64,000 nt of DNA from Rostratula benghalensis (taxonomy: Eukaryota; Chordata; Aves; Charadriiformes; Rostratulidae). This document shows, one piece after another, positions 1 to 14,173 of this stretch. The stretch spans positions 929,770-993,769 of the forward strand of contig VXAI01000244.1 of the NCBI GenBank assembly GCA_013399305.1. Direction: 5' to 3'. Each line of letters begins with the position of its first letter. The first letter of the stretch is position 1. A program made the position numbers and the translations under genes. The notes under the pieces were generated by a model. The model saw nothing but the letters and a program-made list of their open reading frames with translations. It searched no databases and was not told the DNA's origin.

Positions 1-329
1 CTATTTGGATGATATGCAGGTTCCTTAATATTCTCTGGCTTGCTCCTGACAGCACGTATAGAATTACTCGTTTTTTAATGGAATGCAGCAGGTACAAGCC
101 TAGACAGTGAATGTTCATTTCAATCTGGAATCACAGAAACAAGCATCAAGGCTCCATCCTGTCAGCTTCACAGAATCTACTGTGTGTACCAAGTCACAGT
201 TGGGAGCCAAACACTGACCTTGCCATCCATTTGGGCTGAAGAGAGAGAAAGCTTATTTCAAATGGCTTTTCTAGCTACAGTACTTTAACTTCCACAGTTC
301 TCTGAGTTTTGAGGGCTAGTACACATGGC

Positions 330-352
330 TTTTTTTTTTTTTTTTTTTTTTT
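330..352. repeat. poly-T tract
   Basis: A run of 23 T in a DENND2C intron (poly-A in the sense of the gene). The rest of 1-793 shows no exon that I can recognise; it is intronic sequence following the exon at 794-981. Confidence 0.9.
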
Positions 353-793
353 CCCCTCCCCAGAAAAGCATAGAGAAGCATAAAAGCCCTGGGATTCTAG
401 TTCCTGTGCACCATCAGTCAAATTGCTTCACTCCTTGGCTATAAATCACAGACTACAAGGATGAGGTTGTGCCAACTTTGGGAACAGAGCACTGCACTCT
501 CCTCTCCTACCTCAGCACTGCACCACTATACAGGCCAGATTTATGGCATTTCCAGGCAATTAGAATTACAGTAGGAACCTTCCTAGGTCTAAAAAAAATG
601 ATAGTCAAGTCCTTATCAAGAAAGAGATTCAACAACTTCCCAATGCTATGTATTAGGTCTGTTACAGAGCAAGGTGCTTCGCATTCCAAGCCTGTATCCT
701 GTTCCAGTACAGTCTGGGAAAGAATACACACTGCAAGAGGAAATCAACAACTGCCAAGTGTGGTTTTGGGAGAGGTTTCCATGCAGCTCCTAC

Positions 794-3700
794 CTTGCTG
801 GGAAACTGCTGTATGATTTGTGGTGTATACGTCGTCTCAGGCGCCTTCTTGTGCAGCGACACCACCACAAACAGCTCAAACAGCCGCTGCTCCTGAAGCT
901 CTATCAGATCCCTCTCCAGAGTCTGGTAGTGCAGGTTCCTCTTGGCAGCTGACTGTGCTTGCAGCCGGCACCTGTGCTGACCTGAAGAAAAGAACAAATC
1001 CAAACCCACCCACGGCTACCACTGCCCGACACCTACAGGTCACAGAAGGGGACTTGTCACACCGTTACAAGGGGAAATGAGACAGGTGTATTTGCCTAAC
1101 ACATCATGCTGTGTTCTATGCAACTCGGGCTCCTCATATATTTTACTGGATCCAAATATTTTCTGTCACCTTGTCTGTGTTTATATGGTTTTGTGTTCCT
1201 ACACACATACATTGATTTAGGAAAAGGGGCACCCACTTGAAGAGACAAGAGTCCCAGCAGTTAAAAACTCACATGGGGTATGTGCGACTCCTTGAACAGT
1301 GTGTGTGTTTATAAGGTTTTGTGTTTATGCTAATATATTAGTTTGAAAACCTTATAGTGAGCTAGTGTTAATTTTGTAATTTTTGAATCTGTAATCAAGT
1401 CATTCAATTACTTTGTTAAATCACCTTGTAAACCCTTAAAACCCTTAAACTGCTTAATGATTAAGTGCTGCTAAAATTTCTCCTCTTGGTCTGCCTCAAA
1501 TCATTAATAAATTTTGAATTGCTGCTAAATCATAAGCACGTTAGTGATACCTTGGAGCAACACGCTGTGGTAGCGATGAGGGCAGCCCAGCAGTGAGAGG
1601 AAGCCCAGCTCCACCGGTTTGGAAATCGCCAGGCTGATGCTCTGTAAAGCATCACGGGCACTTGTGAGAGGCAGAGCCAGTTTCCTAGCCAGGAAACCTG
1701 CAGGCTGGGTCATCCTGACAGGCATCACAGAGTCACAAGCACAGGCACAGCACCCTGACGTAAGAAATTCCTGTGGCCCAGGCACCGTGACACATTCCGG
1801 ATACTTTGGAAACAATTCTTAAATCAGGCAGTGACTCAGTCACTGTGTTTATGCAGAGACTCTTCACTCTCCATTCACCTCCTTAATGTAAAAAAGTAGA
1901 ACTTCTCTATTCGCTCCACGTTATGGCCTTCTGTAGGCTTCCCACTAAGTAAGTGAAACACATCAAACAGTTTGGTTGGTTCTTTTCACCAGGTGTTTGC
2001 TCAGAGACATGACAAAGTCTCTCACCAGGACTGCCAGCCAACCATCGCTATCTCACATCCAAACCTTACCAGCAGAGAAACAAAGACCTCTTTGGTCCTT
2101 CCCACACCAGCTAAGACCATGCGGGTATTTCAAGTCTGTAGTTTGTGCCTATGATCAAACTCAGGACTGTGGAACCAGGCAAAAAAACAAATGATTTCTC
2201 CCCAGGGAAAAGGGTATCTCATACCACCATAGGTATAAAACAAAACCCAGGGAAGGTAATAGGGGGAAAATAACTTCAAGTGTTAGCAGCAAAGGTGATT
2301 CAGGGACAATCTCCCGGCAAGACATATTTTAGTTAACTCTGCCTCTAACAACCCAAAATTAATCTACTTCTAGTGACTGGAAGATTAATGGCATTAAACC
2401 TCAAGGGTTCAGGAGAAGTGGCAGAAACAGAGGTAGATTTGTCACAACAACAGCTCCCAGTCTTGGCCACGCTGCCTCTTCAATGTTTCCTGAGTTGCCA
2501 GAAGCCACAACTAGTTATGGCCCTTACTCTATCAGAGCCTTAGCCAAATGTGCAGGGGAGACAGGACCAACCCCTGTGAGTCACTCACTTTTTGGCTGAT
2601 TTCCTGTATCACTTTCATTCCCACTGGTTTCACCTGAAACGCACATAGTTTTCACTTATTAGCCATGCAGAAGGAAGACAGGTAACACCCAAAGTTGTGA
2701 AAGAGAGAGAACTTTAGACCCATCAGACCAACATCACCCAGGGCTGCCCACCTCTCCTGCTCAAGGAACAGCTGGTACTGGCAAATCTGCTACAACAGAA
2801 AGTTTCAAAAAGCAGAGCTGATATCAAGTCACTGTTTCCAGCAAACCACCTGCAGGTCAGCTGAAGACAGGCAAAAATTTTTTTAAAAAAAAAATTAATT
2901 AACAGAGCTGCTGAATGGAATATACTATAAATAAATACTATAACACAGCTACAAAATCAGAAGAACACAAGAATGTAACTTTAGAGGCACTAAAGAGATG
3001 AGTGGAGTAGTCAGAGGTAGTTCTCACGCCAAATGGTTTTGTGGGGAATTTTTGGGTTTCTTTGCTTTTTTGAAAAAGTACTTTTAACCAGTAGCCCAGC
3101 TTTTCAGGAATCACAGTGGAATCGTCCATTTCTGACAGTGTTAAACTTGAGTTAGGCAAGGGTTCCCAGTCCAGCACTGCTGAAAGCTTAACAGCTCCAG
3201 CTGCGAGACACGGGGTTCAGCGCTGTTGAGTCAGCCCAGCACGAGCTGCAGGAGGTGGCGGTGGCTGGGCTGCCCGCAGTCCCCTAGGGTGTACAGGAAT
3301 TCAGCAACTCCAGAGATTTATAGCCAAGAGAAAGCTGATGGAGACCTCTGTACCTTTCACTGGAGGTGCTTCTCTCCCAGCAGGACTAAGCAACTTCACC
3401 CTCTTCTTTCCACGTTTAGAATCAAAGATCTCCTGTATTTTTAGTACCAGCTGAAATCCAAAGTAGAAGCAGAGGTTAGCATGGTGGTGCAGAAGAGGGT
3501 CAGGGTGCCAACAGGACCACAGCCCAGCAGCTATCATCCAGCACCACAGTGTGGGAAGGCCTGCTCCAGCCCCGCCAGCAACCCTGGCTCACAGGCTGCT
3601 TGTTGAGTACTTTTAGCACTGGATAATAAATGAGGACAGAATTTTGCTACACGAGAGATTACCGTTAGCACAACTCAAAGCTGACAGCAAACTGTACAAG

Positions 3701-6700
3701 CATTCTGGAAGTTATCACACTTTGCCACTGAACAAACAGCAGAATCAGCAAAGTCTCTGGCATCAGATCTCCAATTCCTGTTAGAAGCCAACTGCAAAGG
3801 CTGTCGTACAAATGCCTTATTAACCCTCCACAACGGACCTTGGAGTCTGCATGCTCTCAAGCTTCCCAGTTCTTTCCAAGCCCAGAAAAAGCAGAGCACT
3901 CTCAGTATAGCCTGGGGTTTGTTTTGGTTTTTTAAGTTCTCTGCTGCAGTTGGATGTCAGACAACTAGAGCAGGTTCTCCAAAGCACCATGTTGGCACAG
4001 AACAAAGCTGCTATAATCACAGTCCTTGTCCCAGAGCAGTTCGCTGAAATGAAAGGATTGTGTAGTTTAATTTTGCACTGAAGAAAGACAATGGGACAGA
4101 ATAGTGGGTCTATGCTGCAGGGACACCACAGACCTTGCCCACAGGAATAAAAACATAGTCTAATGCAGACAAAGCAACAGACATGGAAGAAGGGTCAGTA
4201 CTTAGACAATCCAAGTCCACACTGTTGACCCTCCTTCCACTGCCCACAATAGCCATAAAGCCAAAATCCCAAAGCTTTCTGTCACTTCTTCACAGCCCTC
4301 TGGACTTCCCCCAGCTACCAGGGTACAAAGCTGCAAGGCTGCTTGACTCTGCACGTCAAAGGCAGCTATCACTTCATTGTGGAGAAGGATTTGCCTTAAA
4401 TGCAGTGAGCAGGTCAAGTTCATTCTTGTCTCAAGAGTTCATTATAGGAGGGTGGGGCCCAGCTGTATGTCACCACAAATACTACATAAAAAGGAAGATA
4501 ATTCAGCAATGGAACCTGTTTTTCAGCTCAAGCCCTTACCCATAGCTCAGCAAACTAGGCTTAGGCTCTTCTCCTTCTCTGATCTATTTCTCTCCATTCT
4601 CTGCATTAGCCTGTCCTCCTAGCACGGTGAGGCTGCAAGGAAGACAACAGCCCACAGCCACTTCTCTGGCAAGATCTGTCTTTTTTGCCCCTCTACCATC
4701 CAGCTTCACCTAAAGAATTTCCATTTCTGTCCTGATTTTAGTGCATTTGAGACCCCAGTGAAAGATACTGGGTGTGATTAGTACAGTTATGTGTTTCTTA
4801 AGCAATAAGTGAGCTTTTTCTCTTTAGACTCCAATCCTTTGTTCAGTCTCTCAAGCAATCTTGGCTCAATTGCTTGTGAGCAAAAAAAAAAAGTGTGCTG
4901 CCTGCATATAAATTGTTACCAGATTTTTGGAATGGGTTTGCTTTTGGAGAATGCTTTCTTTTCCCCTTCCAAAGGAAAGCTACTTTCCATGACAGCATTT
5001 TTACAATCTACCATCTCCTTCTTGATTTTCCATGCCTACAGTTTATTTAAAAAGACATAGAGAAGTTGCTTGTTTCTCTAACATACCTAATGTGTGAAAA
5101 GTATTTTGCAGCTATCCAACTTTGCCTCACAGTCTTGTGCAATTTGAGCAAATACACCAAATTTTCACAAGAAGTAATGATCCGCAGAAGTCAAATGATT
5201 TTACCACGGCAAAAGTAAGTTGTTGCCATGACCAGAACTGGAATTTGAGTCCTATGCACAAAATGCTGCTACCGTGGTAGCTGCAGTCCTAGAGCACGTT
5301 TTATCATTTTATCACTGAGGGACCTGAACTGGTAACCAATACTAGTATCTAGAAAGATTCCCAACACATCAAACAAGAATTACAGCAGAGCCCTCCATCG
5401 TGAAGGCGGATTGAAAGCCTTTCCCACTACTCTGGCCTGGGAAACGTACCTGCCTTTGCACACAGGCAGGAGGCAGTGGCCAGAGGCACCGAGGGGAGAA
5501 CTTTGTGAAATGCAATTAACCCTAGAAGCTGCTTTTCACCTCCAGACTACGAAACAGCTGCAAGGGACTGTTCCTGATGGCAAGCCAATAACTCCCATCT
5601 AAGAACTCACTGCCAGCAGCACAAATACACGGGTCAGTCTCAGAAGTCATGAGGACCAAGGGCCACATACACACAATTTGACAGAGCTGGCCCTTTAGCT
5701 CACAGGGAGCTTCCTTGCATTCCTGTACCACATTCAGCACAAAATCAGCATCATTACACTTCATGGAAGTATTGGGAACAAGGCTTAAATGACATATTAT
5801 GAAGAAGAGCTAGTATCCACACACAGCACTGATCCCCAGGTCAATACCTGGTGCTCTGTTTGCAGAGTCTTGGCCAACAACATCACCACCGCCCCAGCCA
5901 GAACTGGCATTCTGGTTTTTGATCCCCAAACAGCCTGCCCTGCTGCTTGGGAGGGGAATGGTTTGGGCAGGGTCCCATGTCCACACACACAGCAGCGCCC
6001 ACCAGCATTCACCTGCTGGACACTGTCACCACAAACAAAGCACTTAGAAGGTGCTAGACAAAGCAACAAGAGTTTGAAATGCCATGAAAGAAGTATTGTC
6101 TCATGCTTAAATCTTACCCAGGGCAAGTTCTTTTTTTTACTAGAAGCCTCTACTGCTTGGAACAGCTTCCACTCAGTCAGTGTGACAGGCAGGCTCACAT
6201 CCTTCACCATTTTCCCTTGGAAACTTGTCTGGGAGGGCTTTAGCTCAAAAGTCTTGCGACTGATGAAGGGAGGTTTTGGGGGAGGCTACAAAACAGCATC
6301 AGAAGAGATGGCTAAGCACGGGATTAAGTTTTGGTCCAAGCTCGAAGGAGTCACATTACAAATTACAAACTCCCTGCTCTGCCAAGCTCTCTAGCCCACC
6401 CCACACACTCTAACTTCCCATCAACACCCTCTTGTTCCTATTCTTTTGCTCCTTAGTAATTTCATCAACCGCCACTGTTGATTAACAGCAGGCTGTTCCT
6501 TATCAAACTAATAACAAAAAATTAAAAAACAAGGAAAACCAATGACATAGCAGTGGTGAGCACAAAGTAGGGCCCTTGTCAGGATGACTCTCTGTGACAA
6601 TTTACATGACACATCACAATTTAATCCCATCACCTTACCTTGGGAGCCCTACTAGTGCTCGGTGGGGGTGGGAGCTTCCAAACAGATGGGACCTTCCACA

Positions 6701-9700
6701 AGGGTAAGGGCAGAGCCCTGATGTCTTCACAGGGGTTCTCTTTTGCAGGGCCTGGAAAAGCATTGGACAGAGGATTTATTAAAGGAGGTAAAGTCCTGCA
6801 TTCTCGGAGGGGATGTAAGCAGGGAGAGTGTGCAGTTGTCTGCACAGAGTCTGGAAGAGACCTGTTAAGATGATCTTTCCAACCCACTACCATCAATTTG
6901 GCAAGCTATACACAGACTCCACAAAATAAAACACTTGTACCACTACAGATGAAGTAGCTCTATGGTAAAGCAGGTGATTTTGCCAGTGTTCACACTGATC
7001 TCTGTGCAGCACTCGAGGAAAGCATTTGAAAAGCTAACAAAGAAATCAGCTTAGCACAGGCCAATTCTAGTGACCTTCTGTGACACCTGAAATCAGGCAG
7101 TTCATATCAAGACAGCTACTAACAAAGACCCCTAGATGAGGAGGACCTTAAAAGTCACAGAGCTGGAAAAGGCCTCAATGCATTCTCATCTTCACATGTC
7201 CTTCCCCAGCAAATTCGCTACCCTTAAATAAAGTGAGTGCATCCCCCAGAAGTACAGGCACATACAGATAACGTCCTCGTAGATGTTGTCTTCTGACTGT
7301 GTGTAGATGAGCCTGGATCCTGCAGTGCCATTAGTCTCTTCTCGAAGTCTGTGGGAGTTGGTGGTTCCCATCCGGTTGCAAAAGCCCTGGATGTCCTCAA
7401 ACTCAAAAGATTTCCTAGAGGAAAACCAGTAACTTCTTCTAAAGGCACTTGCATGTACCAGTGAGTTGCTGTCTCTAGCCTTCACAGAGCATGGTCCTCC
7501 TTGAGGCCATCAAGCACATGGATGCTCTGCTCTGGACTCTCTGATTTGCAAACGTCAGAGCTTAACCCTCACTGGCAGGCTCAGCCCCACACAGCCACTC
7601 ATTCACACAGTGGGATTGGGAAGAAATTCAGAAAGGTAAAAGTGAGAAAATGTGTGGGTTAAGAAAATGACAGTTTAATAGATAAAGCAAAAGCTGAGCA
7701 CACAAGCAACACCAAATAAGGGATGCGTTCACTATTTGCCCTCAGTAGGCAGGTGTTCAGCCACCTCCAGGAAAACAGGGCTCCACCACACATAACAGTA
7801 ACTTGGGAAGACAAACACCATTAACTCCAAATTCCCCTCCCATTTCCTCTTTCTTCCCCTAATTTTTACTGCTGAGCATGACATCATCTTGTCTGGAATA
7901 TCCCTCTGGTCAGCGGGGGTCAGCTGTCCCAGCTGTGTCCCCTCCCAGCCTCTTGCCTGCACCCAGCCCATCACTGGTGGGACAGTGTGAGGAGCAGAAG
8001 AGGCCTTGAGGCTGTGTAAGCACTGCTCACTCACAGCTAAAACTCTGGTGTGTTATCAATACTATATATATATATATAGCACCACACAAGCTACTAAAAA
8101 AATAAGAACTCTATTCCAGCCAAAACCAGCAGAACAAGCAAATCCTACTTGTTTACTCTGGGAGATTTTTCAATTAAAAATAAAGTTGGAGGCTCTGTGG
8201 TCAAGCACCCTCCAAGGATGTGTGGCGAGTCCCAGTCTGTTGCAGAGGCAAGGACCCAAAACATGTTTTGCAGACCAAGTACTTGCAGCAGTACTCGGGG
8301 CACTGCGCTCTACTGGACCTCTCCTCCTAAGGGTGTCACCACATTTAGGAGTTTGCGTTTTCAAACACTTGGCCTCCATTTCAAAATTATGGCACAGAGG
8401 TCACAAAGGAGCTGGCAGGGATTTAGCCCATCATAAAATTTGGTTTGTTGCTGCACACTTTGCCACGGGTAACGGAGGTTTCAGGAACCCTAGCCACATC
8501 TCCAGCTATCATGCCCAAAGAACACAGGAGAACTAGCACCAAACCAGCTCAGAGGTTCTTTTACCCTGTAACAGGGACCTATGTACAGGAAAGAGGGAAG
8601 AATAACCAAACCTACTGCAACAGGGGTACCCACAGCTGACACCCTCCAGCTTTAAGCAACATGAGAATCTTTCATTTACAGGAAAGCTAGAATGTTTAGC
8701 AGCCATACTGCCTTGACAGAAAGCTACTCTGGAACCCAGAAATTGCAGTTGAGGATAAGCTCATGGGCGAGGAAGCCAGCAGCACACTCACTGGGGCTAG
8801 CATAATGTCACTCAGCTCTGTTTTCAGGTGTGGGACTGACACCTGTTTGGAGCTTTTAGCCTTCTTTGCAAGATTATCAGCAGCAAAAGCAACATATAAG
8901 CAATGCTGGAAAGGGGTACTTTCTTCCAGAAATATCCTCTCCCTGTCAGCAAAGACATCATCAGTACTAGCACCTCCACAAGGATCTCGTGGCAAACAAG
9001 ATCTTTAAACCCATCTAGAAAGTGATTTAAGGAACCATGTTTCAGACACGAGGGAAAAATCGATGTACCTCTGGGTTCTCCCTCTGATCTTCCCGCTGGC
9101 TATTTTCTTCTCAGGATTGTTGGAGGATGACACCAAGTCTCCTCCATGCTGCTTTTGCAGGACCACTTTCCTGCTAGCACTGGCATCGCTGCAGCTACCA
9201 GCACCTTTCTCTGCAAGATAGCGGAACGTCCTGCGGGGCTTGGGTGGTGGGACAGCAGCTGGCTCCTCCTCTTCCCCCTCAGCCTCAGAGTAAATGTTTT
9301 TCAAGCTCCTCTCTGCCCTGCAGAGAGGCTCCACTCCTTTGATTTTAAGGTCACTTTCTGTGGAGCCACACCTCCCTTGCTTCCTCTGAAGGTCCAAGGG
9401 ACATGGTGGGGGTTTGTCTGGCAGAAGGGGATCTACTCTCCTCCACAGAGCTTGTGAAGTACAGAAGTTCCCTGGGGGCAATCTCACCCCTGGGTGCAGG
9501 AAGCCTGCTTGCCTCTCTCCTTTCTCCCTGGCTTGGGAAGCAAGGCTGCACGCACAGGGCCTGAGGTCACCGCAGTCATCAGTCTGCAAGCAGCTCCGTA
9601 CATCTTCCCTGAAGTCCAAACCCAGGCTCTTTGGATTTTTGGACCCAGTCTTTCTGCCCTTCTCTGTATGTTCTGGCTTCACTCTGAGCAGCGCATTGCA

Positions 9701-9877
9701 GCTAGAATCATACTTTACTCCAAAGTCCTTCAGCTGCTGTTTCTCCTTGTTGGAGCACCCTCGTGTCCTCCCCTCCCACTGGGAGATCTTCTGTTTGATG
9801 TTGCGGCAGTGGCTCCGGGAGAGGGTCTGCACAGCAGATCGGGAGAAGCCACTGTCCACTGGCCCTGTTGGGTGCAT
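794..9877 (-). CDS. DENND2C: DENND2C, DENN domain-containing protein 2C (5' part, runs off left edge)
   Basis: DENND2-family proteins are guanine nucleotide exchange factors for Rab GTPases (Rab9 for DENND2C). Coding exons in transcript order: 9069-9877 (ATG at 9877; exon reaches an acceptor at 9938), 7266-7414, 6639-6751, 6118-6285, 3354-3450, 2589-2633 and 794-981. All have AG/GT borders and join in frame to 523 codons. Recognisable segments are VQTLSRSHCRNIKQKISQWEGR near the N-terminus, NIYSEAEG, PKPRRTFRYL, KSFEFEDIQ, TQSEDNIYED, SLPVTLTEWKLF and HYQTLERDLIELQEQ, which match the family member DENND2C rather than other DENN proteins. The last two lie at the entry to the uDENN region; the cDENN and dDENN core must lie left of base 1. 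The first exon is a long, low-complexity, poorly conserved region. The reading frame stays open upstream of the chosen ATG to the exon edge, so the start is supported by homology only. 5' UTR exons were not placed. Confidence 0.93.
6846..6895 (-). repeat. possible CR1 3'-end relic
   Basis: The stretch around CTGGAAGAGACCTGTTAAG followed by TTTCCAACCCACTACCAT resembles the reverse complement of the CR1 3' end. It is short and diverged, in a DENND2C intron. Confidence 0.4.
8063..8078. repeat. (TA)8 microsatellite
   Basis: Eight uninterrupted TA units in the DENND2C intron between the exons at 7266-7414 and 9069-9938. Confidence 0.9.
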
Positions 9878-9938
9878 GGCAATTGTCAACGTGCTTAAAA
9901 CCACCCCATCTCCAGCCTTGTCCAGGTCCACCCGTGTC

Positions 9939-12900
9939 CTGCACACATCAAGCTGACATGAGACTGCATGCAGCAGTGTCCAAAGCCTCTGGGTGTCAGC
10001 TCTGCACAGACTGCCTGCTAATACGACCTGCGGACAAAAAGAAAAGACTCATCAATTGCACTCCAGCCATAGACACCACTGGGAGCTCCCAGCTGTTCTC
10101 TGGCAGCTGCTGAAGAATATTCCTCCCCAAAACACATGTTCAAGACTGGCTTCCAGAGCACACTCCCCACAGGAAAGAGGTGGGCAGGAGAGGTTTGCTG
10201 GGTGAGAAACACAACCAGCAAGTGAGAAATGGAGAAGCATGGTCCCAGCCAGCACACAGGTCCTGGTGAGGCTCTGCAGGGCTGCCTCTGCTCCTGCTCT
10301 CTGATGAGTGCCCAGAGTTCCAGCAGTTCACCCACTGCTCGAGTGACTACCTGATTGCTCAAGCATTCAGAGCTACAGACCCACGTGCAGAAACAGGATC
10401 CACATTGAGTTTATTTCACCTTCTACAGCATAAACCTAGTGATCACCGAGTGGTATGACCTCTCCAGCCACCGAAACCCCATGCAGCAGCTGCAGAAGTA
10501 GCATTACTAGAAGGTGAAGCAATAAGCTTCACTCACCTGAGAAGCTGCAGTTGTGAGTGCAACAGCAAATGTTGCCTTTCCAAGGCACATCATTGACCTT
10601 TGAACCAGCAAGTACAACTAGAAACACGCAGCTCCTAGCTCACCTTAAACACAGAAGGTAGAGCACAAGCTTAAAGCACCCAACGTTCTCTCCTGCTCAG
10701 CGCTGCCCTGTCAGCCACAGTCCTGAACTGTATCCTCCGAAATAACCACCTGAGGAAGAGAATGTAGCTCTTCACTTGCCCAGGCTTGCAGGGCAGGTGG
10801 CTGCTGTCAAGAAGCAGGCATTTAATCTAAGCTCATCACAGGAGCCAGGACACAGGTGGAGACTGAACCTTGGTGAAGAATGAGCAGACTGGGATGGTCT
10901 GACCCGAGCTAAGTAACCCTCAGACACCGCCTGAGAAAGGCCAAAACACATCTTAGGGACACAGGAGTGGTAGAGACCACCAGAGTCAGGCAACCAGCAC
11001 TTGTACCTCAGGGACTTTTCACAAACTAACCAGACCCAACGTCACTGCTGCTCTCCTGACCTCTCCTTCCAAAGTTCAATGCCTCCAGTATGCTGCCCAG
11101 TGTTTCCACAGAAGCCAAATTTATCATCCATTCTGCATTAGCCCTTACAGCAGTTCAGTGCAATCAAGCACACTGAATTATTTCATTGAAAGCAGTAGTT
11201 TTAGGTGAAGAGAAATTATATAATTTCTAGACAAAGTATCACACATTTCTCCCAAAAGACAGTCAGTCCAATCCACACTGTTTGCAGACAGCTTCCCTAT
11301 CTTTATCCACAGCAGAAGAATGAGACACATTGACACCACATGATAGGTAGACCTCACTTTTTCCAACTCTGAAAGCCAGAGTGCATTCTCAGCATTTTCC
11401 ATGCAAAGTCTCAAGACAATTCTAATTCCTAAAACCACATGCTCAAGGAAAGAATGCTGCCAACACTGTTCAAGAATAAAATATTAATTGATGCTGAGGT
11501 CAAGCCCACCCACCACAGAGGCTGCAGGTACTCCACAACTCCCCATACCACAGATTAGCTAAACAAAGGTACTAACACACCACCTTACCTTGTGCTGATG
11601 CACAACAGGCACAAGAACATGCAAATCACTGACTCGGCAAGCCCATGCAGCTCTGAAGCAATCTTTCACTCCTTTTATGCAGTTCTAAACCACCCAAGAG
11701 ACCTCCTTGTCACTAAGCCTCCTGTGTTGGCAGCCAAGTAAAAGAGTTTATGGTCTTCTGAAGTCTAGGAAAGCTGCCAGCTCAGTCCTGGAGGGATGAG
11801 GGGAGCAGCGCAGCAGCAAGGACCCCTTCCAGAGTTCTCAGCTACTCCAGTTCTGTTCAACTCCAGAACAAACATGAAGCTTTTATGAACAAAATTCTGC
11901 CACGCTAATGCCTAAAGACACAGGCAGTACCAAACAAGCAGATTTTTTATCAAAATAAGTAACACTTCAGGCATGTGGTACGCTCAGTCATTTCCATCTC
12001 AATACAAAGCAACTCTAGTTATTAACTTGTTCAAAGCTTCTGCATGCCATGCGGAGGAACGGAGTTTCACCTCATCAGATGGGCATTAGAGCACAGCCCC
12101 TAGACACAGTAAATAAGATGCTAATCTTAATTACATGTCAAAAGGAGGTTAAAGCCTGACCTCTGCCATAGGTCCCAAAACTTCTGTACTGACTAGAGAG
12201 AGATACCTGAATCTTCCAATTTTCAGGCTTTTTCTGAAGTTATGAAATTCAACTTCTTGAAAGTAAGTTTTTACCCATAATAAAAGACACCAACAAAAAA
12301 ACCCACAACTCTTTAAACATGTAAGCCCTAAAGGGTTACACCTACCATACCAGAGGACACATGGACAGAACCCACATTACATTATTTTTAAAGTCATGGT
12401 TACATGGTAACCTAAATCACAGTATCTGAATGCTCATTGTTAGCAACACTGAAAGCAGCAGCTGACCCAGACACAACAGGGTGGCTGCCTGCCCCAGGAA
12501 CACTGCAGCTTCACACAAGAGCTAAGACTCACGGTGTGGACAGAAAGGCAAACAAATGAAATGTGATTTATCCTGGAGCTGCTTCTTGGTGCAACCACTA
12601 TCATTTATTCCCCCCATACACAGCATCCTCAGACATCCACTCTGTATGCCTTCCCTCCAAGGCAAAGTGGAGCACACATCCCAAAAGCCGTGCCTTTTGG
12701 GACAGGATGCCTAAAATCTTCCAGGGTCCATTTCTTCACTCACCACATCCTATCCCTGCAGCAGTTGCACTTCTAAACAATCAGATAGTAAGTAATTCTG
12801 CCCACAAGCCCCTGACGGGACAACAGTCTGAGTAGTTAGTAGCTGAAAGACACATCACACTCCTGGGGAGCCACCAGGCTTCTGGCCCTGGTCAGGCCCC

Positions 12901-13411
12901 CTCCATTGCTCCAGCAAGTACTGAGCCTTGAACCTTTCCCTCAGGCCAAGCTCCTGAAGCTGCCTGCCAGCTGACAGAGCCCTGGGAGCCCAGCACACCA
13001 GCTTCTGCAGCAGCTTCTCACATCTTGGTTCCACTCTCTCTTCCCATGCAGCAAGGTCACCACTCACTCTTCCCTCCCTTCCACACCTGTGACAGACAGG
13101 GATGGCAGAAACCAAGACAACCATTGCCCAAATGCATGTTTCCACAGGTTGTCTCTCCTGCAACTCCCCTTCCGCTTTTCTTCCAACAGGGCTGATGTAG
13201 GTCCCAGCTGTTGAGAGGAAGAGCTCCCACAACAACTATAGCTCTACCAGTCATGGTAGCCAGGTGCCCACTCAGACTGCGTTCCGCCACAGAACAGAGG
13301 GGTCTGCACAGTGAGCTGGGAAAGGCAAGGGGAGGCTGCTTCACACCAGCCTGGACCCCGCACCCCAGGGCAGCATCGCACCCTACTCGTAAGCGATCTG
13401 CCCTAAGGAAG
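9939..13411. other. DENND2C 5' intron or untranslated region, no coding exon seen
   Basis: About 3.5 kb between the acceptor of the first DENND2C coding exon and the CR1 fragment near its promoter. I see no coding exon on either strand. It most likely contains the intron(s) that join an untranslated first exon in the CpG island near 14 kb to the ATG exon. Confidence 0.6.
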
Positions 13412-13795
13412 CGCTGTACAGAATCTGTAGGGCTGAGGGGGGAGAGGACCTCTGGATGCCACCTTGTCTAACTCCTCCACTCAGGCAGGGCCACCTACAG
13501 CAGGTTCCCGGGGCCACGTCTGGATGGGTTAGGAATATGTCCATAGAAAAAGTCTCCACCACCTCCTTAGGCAGCCAGTGTTCAGTCACCCCCAGAGTGA
13601 GAAAGTGTTTCCTGCTCTTCAGGGAGACCCTCCCGCCTGTCGATGCGTGTCCCTCAACGTCGGTCCCGGCCACCACTAGAAGAGCCCGGTCGGGCCCCCT
13701 CTACACCCCCGCCTCCAGACGTTTGTGTGCACCGTGGGACGCCCCGATCCCCCGTCTCCAGGCGGGGCAGGACCGGGGGGCTGAGAACACGCGAG
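13412..13795 (-). mobile_element. CR1 LINE fragment, antisense copy
   Basis: On the plus strand it reads as the reverse complement of a CR1 3' region: an ACAGAATC-like start, GGACCTCTGGATGCC, TCAGGCAGGGCCACCTA, then the TTCAGTCACCCCCAGAGTGAGAAAG-type segment and finally CACTAGAAGAGCCCGG. It is 5'-truncated like most CR1 copies. Its right half is unusually GC-rich for CR1 and runs into the DENND2C CpG island. The limits are approximate. Confidence 0.8.
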
Positions 13796-14173
13796 GCAGC
13801 TGGCCCGGTCCACGGCAGCTGCCGGGCGTCCTCCGCGGGTCCAGCTCCCGTCCGTGCGCTCCCGGCCCGCCCACGGGGAAGGTTGCCCAGGGCTGGGTGG
13901 CGGGCCCCGGCGGGCCCAAGCTGCGGCCCCGTCACCGCCCCGCCGTGCTCACGCCGGGAGTGGCGGCGAGCACTGACCGCCATCTGCCCGCGGCCGGGCT
14001 TGCCCCCTCGCTGGGGCAGCACAGGCCGCCGCCTCACCGCCGACCGCAGCCTGGAGCCGGCAGCGGCCGAACCGTGCAGTACCGGAGTCCGACCGGTTCC
14101 GCCGCCGGCGCGTCCAGTCCAGCGACCCCGAGCCCGGCCGCGACCCCCCCACCACCCCCCGACCTAGGCGCCC

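Noticed and set aside
5789..6394. Plus-strand 201-codon open frame
   Set aside because: It is the antisense of the DENND2C exon at 6118-6285 plus intron.
9414..9956. Plus-strand 180-codon open frame
   Set aside because: Shadow of the long DENND2C first coding exon on the other strand.
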